DNA of 64,000 nt from Epiperipatus broadwayi (lineage: Eukaryota > Onychophora > Udeonychophora > Euonychophora > Peripatidae), in the NCBI GenBank assembly GCA_028023455.1, contig JAQFVV010012423.1, positions 8,038,269-8,102,268 of the forward strand. The letters run 5' to 3'. Shown one piece after another: positions 42,501 to 49,064 of the stretch (position 1 is the first letter of the stretch; each line of letters begins with the position of its first letter). The position numbers and the translations under genes are program-made. Under the pieces are notes generated by a model. That model did not search any database. It saw nothing but the letters and a program-made list of their open reading frames with translations, and was not told the origin of the DNA.

Positions 42501-45500
42501 CAAATTATATTTAAGAAACATTATTTGAATGTAAGCCAATAAATGATTATATTACTTGAGAATTTTTCCAATTCACTGCATTTTGATTTGTAATTTATTT
42601 TTTAAGTCGTTGTTCATTTAGTGACTGCCTCTATTTCTCCTCCCCCTTATTGTTAATTTTAGGTCATGCTAGAGGCATCATCAAATTTTTATTTTGATTT
42701 AACATTCTGAAATACAAATGTACATTATATTTGTTATTTATATATCTCAGTAGTATTTAGATAACTAAATGAAGACAAAGGAAAAAAAAGTCACATTTTT
42801 TATAAAAAAATAAAAATCACATATGAAGATAATTTTATTTATTTTTTATATATTTTTATTAACTAAATAAGAATATTTTAGAATTCAAAATATTACAATT
42901 TTTAGTATTAAAATGCCTTTGATTTTTTATGTATGTGAATGTGTTTAGTATATTTGAATATTACTATTTTAAGGCAGTTTTATTTTCTTTCTAGGGCATG
43001 ATTTTCAAATCACTGTAACTTTTCTTTTTCTTTTGATAATTTTTTAATTTCATTAATCTTACTTTTTTCATTATCTTTACTACAGTTCCTTCTTTTTAAA
43101 ATTTTTGGTAATTTTGTATCTAAGTAAATGTATTCGACATATTTTTATTTTCTTGATAAAACATTTATTCTCTTTTACTCTTTCTAACAATTCATGAATT
43201 TTTAACTTAATGTAACTTCCAATTTATACATTTTCAATTAGTATAGTGTTTTTAAAGTTGGAAGTTCAGAGATTCACAAAAAGTCTTTAAAAAGATTGAT
43301 AGATTAAAACTGCAGAGTTACAATCATTAGTGATTGTAATCATTTTACACCCCTTTTTTTGATGCATTGAAAAATAACATATTGACCTGAAAAATGATAT
43401 TGAAACTTATTAAGTTCATTGAAAGCTTTCTCTTATATGATGATTGATATTTTAAACAGCTAGAAATAATATTTTGATCATGTTTTGAATAATGATGCAA
43501 AAATTGAGCAGATGGTTTTTAATGATATATCTATTTTGTCTACTAATTTAGATTTAGACAAAGATATCCAGCTTTATGAAATTAAAACAACTTTTTGCAA
43601 TCTAAAAATGGAAAGGCTGCAGATTCTAACAAGATACTTGGAAAATTTAAAAAATATGATGGGTATATGTTTACTTCAGAAATATTGGAATTTTTTAGGA
43701 ATATACAGGTTCACACATTATGCCATGTAATCTTAAAGATGCTTCAATTATTCCAAATTTAAAAATGAAAGGCATAGATAAGATTGCAGTAATTAATCAT
43801 GGAACATTATTATAATCTAAAACAAAAATACTTTAAAAGATTTTCATGAATAGAATGTGTCTTGTCATGGATGAATAGTCACTAGAAACTTTATGTAGTG
43901 TTAGAGAATCTAGTTTTATAGACATGATTTTGTTGCCATAAAAAAATAAAAAAAGTCTTGAGAACAAAGGATGATCTATCAATTTCTTTTATTAAATTGA
44001 TCAAGACATTTGACTTAATCTTGTAAGTCTGGGCACTATTTGAAATTAGTTAATTGTTTAGTAAAGTTATTTGCATACATATATATATAAATACAGTAAA
44101 GCTGTCAATATTTAAACAACACCAATATCATTAACTATCAACAATTTCAATCTATTGCCAAGACAATCTTTAATCAGTAAAGTTTATGATGGAATGAGAG
44201 GAAGTGTTATTACTATAGATAGAGATATTCAAAATGAAAATTGATATTAAACATGATGTATTCTTACTTCATTTTTCATTTCAATTTTTATCTTACTGCT
44301 CTTTATAAGTATTATAGATGGCTTAATGAATTGGGGTCAAAAAGCAGTACACATTTGTAGAATTTTTAATTGAAATTTATTAAAAGCAAAAACAAGAACT
44401 TCATCTTCTTGGATTCTGAATTTGCAGTATGCTGATGATTGTGCTGTATTTGATAATTAAAAAAGATGTTGTAAACAAAGGCAAAACTCCTCATACAGTA
44501 GTGCCACCCTGTGCCAAACAGAGTAATCAATGGATGCCAGAAGGCTTGTGCATAAAATCCCTATCTAGTGCCTACTCATCCAATATTCCCAGACTAGTTT
44601 CTGGCTTGTGGCCATCATCAGTGAAGAGCCTTGGATCTGAGAGCACTGCACCTAGATCTTAGGATCTAATGCATAAGAGCCAAAGACACCAAAATGTATG
44701 GGTGCTGAATTGAGTTCAGACCCATATGACTATATAAGCTATTGAGCTTAAATTGAAGATATTAACAATGTTTTCAATTTCATTCTCATAGTTTTGTAGT
44801 AAAGTAGAGTTAAAAGGTGACTGCTGGAGGGTTGCATTAGATCCTAAGATCTAGGTGCAGTGCTCTCAGATCCAAGGCTCCTCACTGATGATGGCCACAA
44901 GCCAGAAACTAGTCTGGGGATGAGTAGGCACTAGATAGGGATTTTATGCACAAGCCTTCTGGCATCCATTGATTACTCTGTTTGGCACAGGGTGGCACTA
45001 CTGTATGGGGAGTTTTGCCTTTGTTTACAACAAATTATGTGCTAATATAGAGATGGTGATCGTGCGATGTTTGATGGTTTAAAAAAGATGTTATGATTAA
45101 TGTTCAGAAAATTCAATCTATGATAAAATAAAATCTTCAACAACTTTTAGCTTAGATAGTAATCTTTTGCAAATATAAGCCAATTTAAATATTTCAGGAG
45201 TTTTTTAAGTAGCAAGATGGACATAGATTTTGATTGTAAGATGAACATTATGTTGCTGCTGTTTTTAATATGTTAAAGATGGATATTTTATCACATGATT
45301 TAACTTCTGCAATTAAATTTTTTGTATGTCAAATGGTTAATTTAATGTATGGGAATGAGACTTGGATCCTTTATCAATGTAATATAAAAGCATTTGAAAA
45401 TTTTTACTTAAGGATGCTCCACAAAGTTCTAAGAATACGATGTCAAAATCATTAGTCCAATTTTAAACTTGGTGGATAAATCATTTTGTTTAATTAGAAT

Positions 45501-48500
45501 ACTTTATAGTGAACTTGAGCTTCTTTTTCTTGGGAGAGACAGTTTTATTTACATTATAATTGTAATATTGATTGCTTTCATCGGAAAAATATGGCCAAAA
45601 ATAGAATACAATAGAGAGTTACAATTAGATAAGATGCTGAAGGGTTTTAGTAAGAAAACTTTACTGCAGAAGAATATTAAAAGTCAGCATCACAAAAATG
45701 TTATATAAACAGAATAAAAATCCAGCATATTCTATATGTGGATATATGATTCACTGAATGGTTTATAATCGGCACAAAACTCATCTCTACTATATTATTA
45801 TTATTATTATTGTCATCATCATCATCACCATCATCATTGTTGTCTTTCTATCTTTTCTTTTTTAGTGTTGGAATGGCAATACTCATTTGTAAGTGATTGC
45901 TGCTGCTGATAATTACATTGATAAATATTAAATGGTATAGCAGTATCATCTGGACAAATATTTCTCTGTTTTCTATTAATTATTACTGTAGTTGTGCAGA
46001 AATCTTATGTTGACATATGAAATGTAAATCATTTTAATAAACTAAAACTATAAATACAAGCATTTTTTGTAGATTTAGTAGCTCAGCATTTGTACAAACA
46101 CAACATCATTCTGACTAGTTTTGAAGATCACATCATTTTACTAATGTATTTTTTGATTTGCAGCCATTGTGTTGACACTTGACCAAAACTAGACTAACTT
46201 ATATCTAATAAGAGCTAAATTTTCATTTACAAGAATGAATGATCATATGGTTTGCCAATGGAGTGACTATTTGGAATAAAATTCTAAGCTTGTGAAAAAT
46301 TTTAAAGTTGACTTGACTTGCACTTGGATTTTTAATTCAAAAGCATGGCAAGTGTATGTATTAATTTACAATATCTGATTAAATTTCATATTTTTATTTC
46401 TTAAGTTTAGAACAATTTATTAATATCAATTGCGTAAATAATAGAATAGAAAATAACTGATACTTGATTTAGGACTTGTATTTTACTATTTCGATCATCT
46501 AGTTTTCATTGCAAATGTTTTTAGAAAAATGTTTAAAAATTTATTTTTAGAAAAAATCTTTGACAGAATAGTCTAGTTGGATTAGAGTACCACTTTAAAT
46601 TCACCATTCACAAATCTAAAGATCACCAGTTTAATTCTCACGCTAGTACTATCATTGATCAATCAACAAGGCATGAAGAACAGGAGAATAATACTTTTTC
46701 AAGTGTTGTGTTATATGCTGTAACCATGCAAAGTGTGTTGGCAGTTGAATTTGAAGATTTTGCTGAGAATGGAATATAAAAGAAAAGGAAAAATATATGT
46801 TAGGTCAAGTTTATATATATATATAAAATTATTTATAAAATAAATCTTTTATTTGATTAAACTTAGAAAATTTCTTTCATTGAGGCAATTCACATTGTGT
46901 TTTTTTTTTTTTTGACTTTCAATAAAAAAAAAGGGGGGGGGGAGAGCAAATTTAAATAATAAAAGTAACTACTGATTTTAAATATTGATAAAAGTTCTGC
47001 AAAGCATGACATTGGTAATTAAATATGGCCACGATAGTTACAAGAAAGAGAACTTTGAGAACAAAAATCTAATGAAAGATAAAAGTTTGAAGAAGAAATT
47101 TGGGAGGTGTTTAACATATAGATGCGTGATGAATTTTTGGAAGGATATAAAAGGGATGGGCAGAAATAAAGGAGCCTTTTTCTTTTTTTTTATATACCCC
47201 GCAGGATGCAGAATTACCCTGTGATATTTGCCAATATTCAGATGGGCGACTAGAACGTCTGTACATCACTGGTTTTTCCTTTCCCTTGGATGTCATTTTA
47301 ATAATTTAGAAGAATGAAGTCATCACCTGCCTGAAATAGAAGCACCATGTCAAAGCTGGAATTTAACATACAGATCACTGAGTAAAAGCAGAGGTTTATA
47401 TTTTTTACCAAGGTACTATTTTTCTGGACAATCTTACAGACAAGAAGTTAAACTTTGAACTCATAATAACTATTGAAATAACTTTTGAAGATATTACCCA
47501 TGCCATGTAAACTATAAATATGGTCAATGGATCGTTATAATTATTATATTACCTTTGTTTTTTTTATTCAGTAAATTGAAATAAGTACGCTCTCAATAAT
47601 AATAATAAAAAAAAAAAGAATTGCAATATGTCATTTATTTAAGCCTCATAAATATATTCTCTCAGCGATCTTTAAAAATTTAACTGTTGATGACAACACA
47701 CTTTAATGTATTTCAGGTTTGTTATTCAGGGTATTAAGATATATATATATGTGTATCACACTTCCATTGTCGATTTAATAGGGATGTCTAAGTAGAATCC
47801 TGGTGCATAATAAAACAAAATAAATTTAAATTATTAAAGGCAACAATGTGAATGAAAGTTAGCATCTATTTTTAGCAAGTCAAATTGCCCTTTCTTAAGT
47901 TAAGTAATAGATAGATAATGCTAACCATCACATGTCATTGGTGGTGGGTTCTACAAGAATGTATGAGTTAGTTCATTATAATTAGGACCATATTACCTGG
48001 AAATATACAATGCTTACGCTAAATCTTAAATGGTTATATGCAATGATGTAGATTAGGTATGTGCATGGTAGGTAATGGATATATTCTTAACAGCTATACA
48101 AACCTAATCATATGGCCGTTCTCGTCTAATAAAACAGACGAGGTAGAAAATGGTACAACACTAATCTGGGTGTTATTATTAACAGTTGAATGTATTTAAA
48201 AATTTCAAATAGTTTAAATTTTTCTAAAGATTTTTAACAATTAATTCTAGATGATGGAAATAATCCAATATATAATTACAAGTAAAATTCCATCATCACA
48301 AACTTTCAGATAAACAGTAGTTGATGGCTGTTATCAGAAATTTTGTTTAATTTTTTTTGTCATAGTAATTTTATTTGATAACAAATTATATTTTTACTAA
48401 TAATTGTCTAAAATTTTATTTGCAGAAGTCAACAAAAGAGATTATCGAGCTTGGTATGGATTAGGACAAACTTATGAAATTTTAAAAATGCATTACTACT

Positions 48501-48534
48501 GTCTTTATTACTATAGACAAGCACAGAGATTAAG
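6429..48534 (+). CDS. CDC23: Anaphase-promoting complex subunit CDC23/APC8, partial gene, nine internal exons
   Basis: CDC23 (APC8) is a tetratricopeptide-repeat scaffold subunit of the nuclear anaphase-promoting complex, the ubiquitin ligase that targets securin and mitotic cyclins. Nine exons splice in phase: 6,429-6,566; 13,596-13,638; 13,751-13,850; 15,619-15,751; 23,982-24,159; 26,166-26,263; 28,386-28,467; 37,849-38,013; 48,426-48,534. Together they give 1,046 bases, about 349 codons with no stop. Landmarks known from vertebrate CDC23 follow in the right order: [24 protein letters not shown], ITxDK-like [41 protein letters not shown] and [17 protein letters not shown]. All junctions have GT donors and AG acceptors. 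Missing are about 70 N-terminal residues and everything after the motif QAQRL (later TPRs and C-terminal tail). Visible introns run from 112 bases to 10.4 kb and hold nearly all the mobile elements listed here. Confidence 0.95.
6567..7205. other. Intron start, AT-rich
   Basis: AT-rich intronic sequence with no element I can name; short ATATAT runs near 6,865. Confidence 0.5.
7206..8594. mobile_element. Composite inverted-repeat element with internal duplication and telomere-like array
   Basis: Inverted ends of about 57 bases: left from 7,206 (TTATGGACAAAGACGCTGC, then CGATGGCGCC and CGCGCTAAAA) and right from 8,594 on the minus strand (TTATGGACAAAGACGCTGC, then CGATGGCACC and GTGCTAAAA). Each end can be read as the short peptide MDKDAARW. 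Inside, a block starting at about 7,310 (TGTGAAAATAAAAA) recurs at about 7,795 with the same order of words (AATGATAACAATAAA, TTCGTGTTTTT), so it is a tandem duplication about 485 bases long. The phrase TTACCGCTATTTTTTACTT occurs three times (near 7,598, 7,671 and 8,106). No transposase is encoded. No target duplication is obvious. Confidence 0.65.
7721..7783 (+). repeat. Interstitial telomere-like TTAGGG array
   Basis: Ten hexamers: six exact TTAGGG alternating with variants TTAGGT, TTAGTT and TTAGAT. It lies just before the second copy of the internal duplication in the composite element. The exact unit TTAGGG matches the telomere repeat of most animals other than insects. Confidence 0.9.
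8595..10559. other. Intronic AT-rich sequence
   Basis: No open frame with recognisable domains and no clear repeat ends; homopolymer A and T runs and short AT repeats only. Confidence 0.45.
10560..11413 (-). pseudogene. piggyBac-type transposase fossil
   Basis: On the minus strand two neighbouring frames carry piggyBac (DDE_Tnp_1_7) signatures. Frame 11,407-11,117 reads FFGMVWGL, then [12 protein letters not shown] and [14 protein letters not shown], which is the F-x-GM, YW-S-D and RF-LRxLHFNDN block. Frame 11,096-10,908 reads [15 protein letters not shown], then [10 protein letters not shown] and [10 protein letters not shown], matching the I-DE-M-F and R-SLKQYMP-KP block. The first catalytic aspartate of that block is asparagine here (VNEA instead of VDEA), and the two parts are out of frame. 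A weaker piece, [20 protein letters not shown], near 10,680-10,610, may be the next block. It is dead and lacks the N-terminus and C-terminus. Its TIRs were not found. Confidence 0.75.
11620..11760 (+). other. Short ORF of 46 codons, function unknown
   Basis: ATG to TGA frame, a charged peptide beginning [18 protein letters not shown] and ending KIQDYNM. Its base composition is less AT-rich than the surroundings. It lies just 5' of the piggyBac fossil on the opposite strand. No family is recognised. It may be chance, or a fragment of the transposon's flanking sequence. Confidence 0.25.
11761..13595. other. Intronic AT-rich sequence
   Basis: No gene. A weak match to the SINE core (GAGCTTAAATGTCATCTATT near 13,255) is seen. 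The polypyrimidine tract TTTATTTTTTTTTTCAG at the end belongs to the next exon. Confidence 0.45.
13596..13638 (+). CDS. CDC23: CDC23 visible exon 2
   Basis: 43 bases, 14 codons plus one base: [14 protein letters not shown]. The acceptor TTTTTTCAG is strong and the donor is GTAATG. The SGEKK motif directly follows KYL of the previous exon, as in vertebrate CDC23. Too short to be found by ORF length. Confidence 0.92.
13751..13850 (+). CDS. CDC23: CDC23 visible exon 3
   Basis: 100 bases after a 112-base intron. It completes the split alanine codon (G|CT) and gives [20 protein letters not shown], then [10 protein letters not shown] with the last codon split. The donor is GTAAGT. It corresponds to the linker and LDGFGLYLYG region of vertebrate CDC23. 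Confidence 0.92.
13851..15618. other. Intron with imperfect 330-base direct repeat
   Basis: Two related blocks, about 14,370-14,520 and 14,690-14,840, share GCATGATAA-like, AGTTGGCCAGG/AGTTGGTCAAG and GGAAATTGATAACTT/GGAAATTGACAACTT in the same order, offset by about 326 bases. This is an old tandem duplication or two copies of one element. An ATATAT run precedes the acceptor of the next exon. Confidence 0.45.
15619..15751 (+). CDS. CDC23: CDC23 visible exon 4
   Basis: 133 bases. It completes the split leucine codon, then [20 protein letters not shown] to [13 protein letters not shown]. The acceptor is TGTATCAG and the donor GTGAGT. It encodes a TPR with the WGAWLEL-like WCAWLEL motif, as in other CDC23 proteins. 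Confidence 0.94.
15855..16550 (+). mobile_element. Penelope-like element 3' end with GIY-YIG endonuclease
   Basis: One frame stays open from about 15,855 to the stop after 16,391, about 178 codons, but the fragment has no start of its own. The upstream part reads [19 protein letters not shown], then [18 protein letters not shown], the linker seen before the nuclease in Penelope-like retroelements. Then come [29 protein letters not shown] and [20 protein letters not shown], matching the GIY-YIG nuclease: Y-x-C-x4-C, Y-GET, the catalytic arginine helix, and the glutamate-bearing REAYFI with the INRREG-like block. The reverse transcriptase is absent. The 3' UTR (GCATAAAATTTGCATAG, ATGAATATG, CTGAAAGCGC) matches the copies at 49,065-49,722, and an ATATAT run follows. 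Confidence 0.85.
16551..17687. other. Intronic AT-rich sequence
   Basis: No gene or named repeat. Two related short phrases, ACAAGTAACTTTATTTACTAC and AAGAAGTAACCTTTCTTAC with CTATAAAC/CTATAACT (about 17,400-17,550), hint at a small duplicated element. Confidence 0.4.
17688..18093 (-). mobile_element. Fold-back element copy 2, inverted
   Basis: The tail lies on the left (CATATGATCACCATTTCTTATGC), followed by two long arms joined with almost no loop near 17,892. The arms contain GTAATCAATGGATGCCAGAA and its complement, and CTAGTTTCTGG and its complement. Flanked by TAACTAATGTATT (17,674-17,686) and TAACTAATGTACT (18,094-18,106), a 13-base target duplication with one change. Confidence 0.8.
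18094..19429. other. Intronic AT-rich sequence
   Basis: No gene, no clear repeat ends. Confidence 0.45.
19430..19750 (-). mobile_element. Possible LINE C-terminal fragment
   Basis: On the minus strand broken frames give [14 protein letters not shown], then [16 protein letters not shown] and [11 protein letters not shown]. The order resembles the VWSVALYGAETW to RRKKNWIGHILRG to GKRxRGRxR tail of LINE polyproteins. Weak and full of changes. Confidence 0.35.
19751..23981. other. Long intronic AT-rich stretch
   Basis: Nothing gene-like. Contains a poly(A) run near 19,760, a short (CA)n at 20,672, T runs near 21,580 and 21,620, and the pyrimidine tract of the next acceptor. A less AT-rich patch at 22,750-22,970 is not recognised. 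Confidence 0.45.
23982..24159 (+). CDS. CDC23: CDC23 visible exon 5
   Basis: 178 bases, 59 codons plus one base: [20 protein letters not shown] to [10 protein letters not shown]. The acceptor is a long T tract ending CAG and the donor GTGAGC. It matches the LSLPDTWMKEFFLAH and SQIAVAYHNIRD segments of vertebrate CDC23 and holds one TPR pair. The in-frame ATG at 23,955 lies in the intron. Confidence 0.94.
24160..25159. other. Intronic AT-rich sequence with poly(C)
   Basis: No gene. A run of twelve C at 24,276-24,287 is striking in such AT-rich DNA, but it may be sequencing-prone. Confidence 0.5.
25160..26060 (-). mobile_element. RTE-like LINE family B endonuclease fragment
   Basis: On the minus strand, successive broken frames give [18 protein letters not shown] (GDFNAKIG-like), [32 protein letters not shown] and [14 protein letters not shown], then YKRV and [10 protein letters not shown] near 25,310. 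This is the order of an APE endonuclease C-terminal half (NxRGxxLxxFAEExxL, IDYIL, SDHRLV) and the following linker in RTE-like LINEs. The SDH catalytic motif reads SKNH. An (ATT)n microsatellite at about 25,768-25,790 interrupts it. Confidence 0.65.
26166..26263 (+). CDS. CDC23: CDC23 visible exon 6
   Basis: 98 bases, completing a split glutamate codon: [20 protein letters not shown] to [11 protein letters not shown]. The acceptor is TTTTATTTTAG and the donor GTATTT. It matches DIDKALSIFNELRKQDPYRIENMDTFSNLLYV-type sequence of vertebrate CDC23. Confidence 0.94.
26264..28385. other. Intronic AT-rich sequence
   Basis: No gene or bounded repeat seen; the last bases before 28,386 form the acceptor TTTATTTTTAG. 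Confidence 0.45.
28386..28467 (+). CDS. CDC23: CDC23 visible exon 7
   Basis: 82 bases, 27 codons plus one base: [20 protein letters not shown] and VETCCVI. The donor is GTACTG. The motif [15 protein letters not shown] is almost invariant in animal CDC23 proteins. Confidence 0.96.
28468..29947. other. Intronic AT-rich sequence with SINE core
   Basis: Only a short SINE core is seen, CACTTTTGGTGCTTAAATTT near 28,960 to about 29,010. The rest is AT-rich with A and T runs. Confidence 0.45.
29948..30223 (+). mobile_element. Fold-back element copy 3, shortened
   Basis: Shortest copy. Both outer arms remain (ACAATAGCAACTG and CAGTTGCTATTG-like ends, GCAAGCCATAGTAATCAA and complement), but much of the left arm is deleted. 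The tail GCATAAGAAATGATGGGCAT is on the right. TTATTAAATTAA lies at 29,936-29,947 and 30,224-30,235, an exact 12-base duplication. Confidence 0.75.
30236..31182. other. Intronic AT-rich sequence
   Basis: No domain-bearing frame and no repeat ends recognised. Confidence 0.4.
31183..31680 (+). other. Less AT-rich island with 121-codon ORF, possible retroelement leader
   Basis: An ATG-to-stop frame of 121 codons at 31,183-31,548 stands in DNA clearly richer in G and C than its surroundings. The peptide has no signal or domain I can name. Its middle is Cys-rich and basic ([16 protein letters not shown]), and its end ([17 protein letters not shown]) looks like translated leader sequence of an invertebrate LINE. 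The region up to 31,680 ([11 protein letters not shown] in another frame) keeps the same character. It has no link to CDC23: it lies in the intron between exons 7 and 8 and lacks convincing splice sites that fit. Confidence 0.35.
31681..32480. other. Intronic sequence, moderately complex block
   Basis: The block at 31,925-32,290 is less AT-rich than the intron around it and looks like repeat sequence (TGGTTGGCTGGTGCCTGAGG, then AAATAAAATGCTTTGGATGA). No coding frame or tRNA-like boxes identify it. An ATATAT run at 32,332 follows. Confidence 0.4.
32500..32730 (+). mobile_element. Likely SINE dimer
   Basis: Two imperfect copies of the SINE core follow each other: TTTCTTGAAATACTTATGAA with CCAGAGTGATAAATC near 32,568, and GATGTTCAAACTTCTTGC with AATAATAAATC near 32,692. 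A box-B-like ATGGATCGTGACTC lies between them. Confidence 0.4.
32731..33859. other. Intronic AT-rich sequence
   Basis: Nothing recognised. Confidence 0.4.
33860..33965 (+). mobile_element. tRNA-derived SINE fragment
   Basis: Contains AAGATCGAATTCAAGAAC and the core TTTTTAGTGCTAAAAAACCA with CTTCTGAGTGATAAA, matching the core at 35,940-35,980. Confidence 0.5.
33966..34465. other. Intronic AT-rich sequence
   Basis: Nothing recognised. Confidence 0.4.
34466..34575 (-). mobile_element. A-tailed tRNA-like retrocopy
   Basis: On the minus strand: GCATTGGTGGTCGAGAGGTC (box-A-like), an anticodon-type hairpin ACTGCCT/AGGCAGT, then a GC-rich T-arm-like part (CCGGGTTGCGGGATCG), TATGACACTT and a poly(A) tail. 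The layout equals that of the copies at 3,630 and 54,022, but the sequence is a different tRNA type. It is strongly GC-rich against its surroundings, so probably a younger insertion. The anticodon cannot be assigned with confidence, since the loop is nine bases. Confidence 0.6.
34681..35065 (-). mobile_element. Fold-back element copy 4, inverted
   Basis: The tail is on the left (ACATGTGATCACCATTTATT), and the arms share CAATGCAAGCCATAATAATC and its complement. The centre keeps TGCATTAGATCCAAACATTT. It is flanked by AAACCTGGTTATTA (34,667-34,680) and AAATCTGGTTATTA (35,066-35,079), a 14-base duplication with one change. Confidence 0.8.
35080..35805. other. Intronic AT-rich sequence
   Basis: Nothing recognised. 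Confidence 0.4.
35806..36110 (+). mobile_element. tRNA-derived SINE, apparently dimeric
   Basis: Box-A-like TTTAGCAGAGTGGTAGCATG (35,812-35,831) and box-B-like TGGATCGAAGTTC (35,846-35,858) head a first unit ending in the core TTTTAGTGTTCAAATGTCAT with CCTGAGTGAT (to 35,978). A second unit follows with TTTAGTACAATGGTCACATG near 36,002 and the core GGTGCTTGAATATCATAGGA near 36,070. Cores of this type recur at six or more places in the window. Confidence 0.65.
36111..37848. other. Intronic AT-rich sequence with one reverse SINE core
   Basis: A minus-strand core (rc of GGTCATGTGATATTTGAACA) lies at about 36,735-36,770. The rest is AT-rich and ends in the acceptor TTTTAATTGTAG. Confidence 0.45.
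37849..38013 (+). CDS. CDC23: CDC23 visible exon 8
   Basis: 165 bases, completing a split glycine codon: [20 protein letters not shown] to [11 protein letters not shown]. The donor is GTAAAC. It holds a full TPR ([20 protein letters not shown]) and the conserved [16 protein letters not shown]. This is the most conserved part of the protein. Confidence 0.97.
38014..41449. other. Long intronic AT-rich stretch
   Basis: No gene. A possible reverse SINE core is at about 39,690-39,725. ATATAT run near 40,402. Otherwise featureless. Confidence 0.45.
41450..41980 (+). mobile_element. LINE family A, 3' end only
   Basis: A 5'-truncated copy. Broken frames resemble the tail of the copies ending at 45,930 and 56,360, including [13 protein letters not shown] (CETW-like region), an AGRI-type [19 protein letters not shown], a decayed CGC zinc-finger-like part near 41,838, and the closing words GGCCATATTCATTTATGAGC. 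Confidence 0.6.
41981..43249. other. Intronic AT-rich sequence
   Basis: Nothing recognised beyond AT repeats. Confidence 0.4.
43250..45930 (+). mobile_element. LINE family A copy, RT to 3' end, split by a fold-back element
   Basis: Degenerate copy lacking the endonuclease. Readable parts are [20 protein letters not shown] with IKTTFCNLK (43,500-43,610), the RT block with catalytic QYADDCAVF at about 44,425-44,451, then after the insertion [26 protein letters not shown] and [20 protein letters not shown] (45,310-45,455), and a 3' end at about 45,855-45,900 (GGAATGGCAATACTCATTTG). A (TTA)n(TCA)n microsatellite lies at 45,791-45,842. The fold-back element sits just after the YADD motif. Confidence 0.75.
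44471..45078 (+). mobile_element. Fold-back element copy 5, best preserved
   Basis: Left arm 44,471-44,673 and right arm 44,833-45,028 are nearly perfect reverse complements of about 200 bases; the loop is 159 bases. The arms begin GTAAACAAAGGCAAAACTCC and end in the reverse complement. The unique tail 45,029-45,078 contains GAGATGGTGATCGTGCGATG and has no partner on the left. TTAAAAAAGATGTT lies at 44,457-44,470 and 45,079-45,092, an exact 14-base duplication of LINE sequence. The transcript would form a very long double-stranded hairpin. Open frames in it are only translations of the arms. Confidence 0.9.
45931..46565. other. Intronic AT-rich sequence
   Basis: Nothing recognised. Confidence 0.4.
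46566..46775 (+). mobile_element. tRNA-derived SINE, second type
   Basis: Box-A-like TAGTCTAGTTGGATTAGAGT (46,569-46,588) and box-B-like CAGTTTAATTCTC about 55 bases on are spaced as in a tRNA. They are followed by a non-tRNA body to about 46,775 that lacks the core of the 35.8-kb type. Confidence 0.55.
46776..47180. other. Intronic sequence with homopolymers
   Basis: T run near 46,900 and a run of ten G at 46,933-46,942; no gene. Confidence 0.45.
47181..47295 (-). mobile_element. Possible A-tailed insertion of unknown origin
   Basis: On the minus strand a less AT-rich stretch of about 100 bases ends in GCGGGGTATATAAAAAAAA. The layout suggests a retrocopy or SINE with an A tail. No tRNA boxes and no target duplication were found, and the peptide reading ([20 protein letters not shown]) is not a family I know. 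Confidence 0.3.
47296..48425. other. Intronic AT-rich sequence
   Basis: No gene. A small hairpin CTCGTCT/AGACGAG lies near 48,120-48,150. The end forms the acceptor TTTTATTTGCAG. Confidence 0.45.
48426..48534 (+). CDS. CDC23: CDC23 visible exon 9
   Basis: 109 bases, completing a split glutamate codon: [20 protein letters not shown] to YYYRQAQRL, ending in AG of an arginine codon (phase 2). The donor is GTAAAT. The next exon should start with a base completing Arg and then P-N-D-type sequence. I found none up to 64,000. Confidence 0.97.
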
Positions 48535-49064
48535 GTAAATATATATTCAAAATATCTGAAGGTACCATAATTTCAGCTTTAGAATGTATTCTGATATTTA
48601 AAAGAAAAAAAAAAAAAATTCAGATATTGCATTCTTTTAAAAAAAAACCTCACACATCACGAAATAATATTTTGTAAAGAGCTATTCAGTTTATAATATT
48701 ATAGTTTAATTTATAGTCTAAATGTAGGCAAATATTAAATTTATCCAGTGTAAATATATTTCAGTTATTGAAAAACGGTGTTTTAAAAAATAAACCAAAT
48801 TTTACATCATATATAACAGAAGTGGGCATGCATGAGGCCAATGAGAGTCACATGCAATTGCCACTAGAAGATATTGCTATACACTGAATTGAATACAGAC
48901 CTATGTTAAATGGGAAAAAGTATATTATGGATATTTGAAAATCAGAAAAGATCAGAATTGTAGGTGAAAAACAAAAATAGAATGTGATTTATTGAAAATC
49001 CGGCAAGTTTCTCATATCATAAATATAGTATTAACCTGTATATTTATACTTTACATTTGTCCAA
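48535..49064. other. Start of the last visible CDC23 intron
   Basis: AT-rich, with A runs at 48,606 and 48,638. No gene. Confidence 0.45.

Noticed and set aside
44429-44662. 77-codon frame (SNQWMPEGL...) as a gene
   Set aside because: It is the translated arm of the fold-back element; the same words occur in all copies and on both strands.
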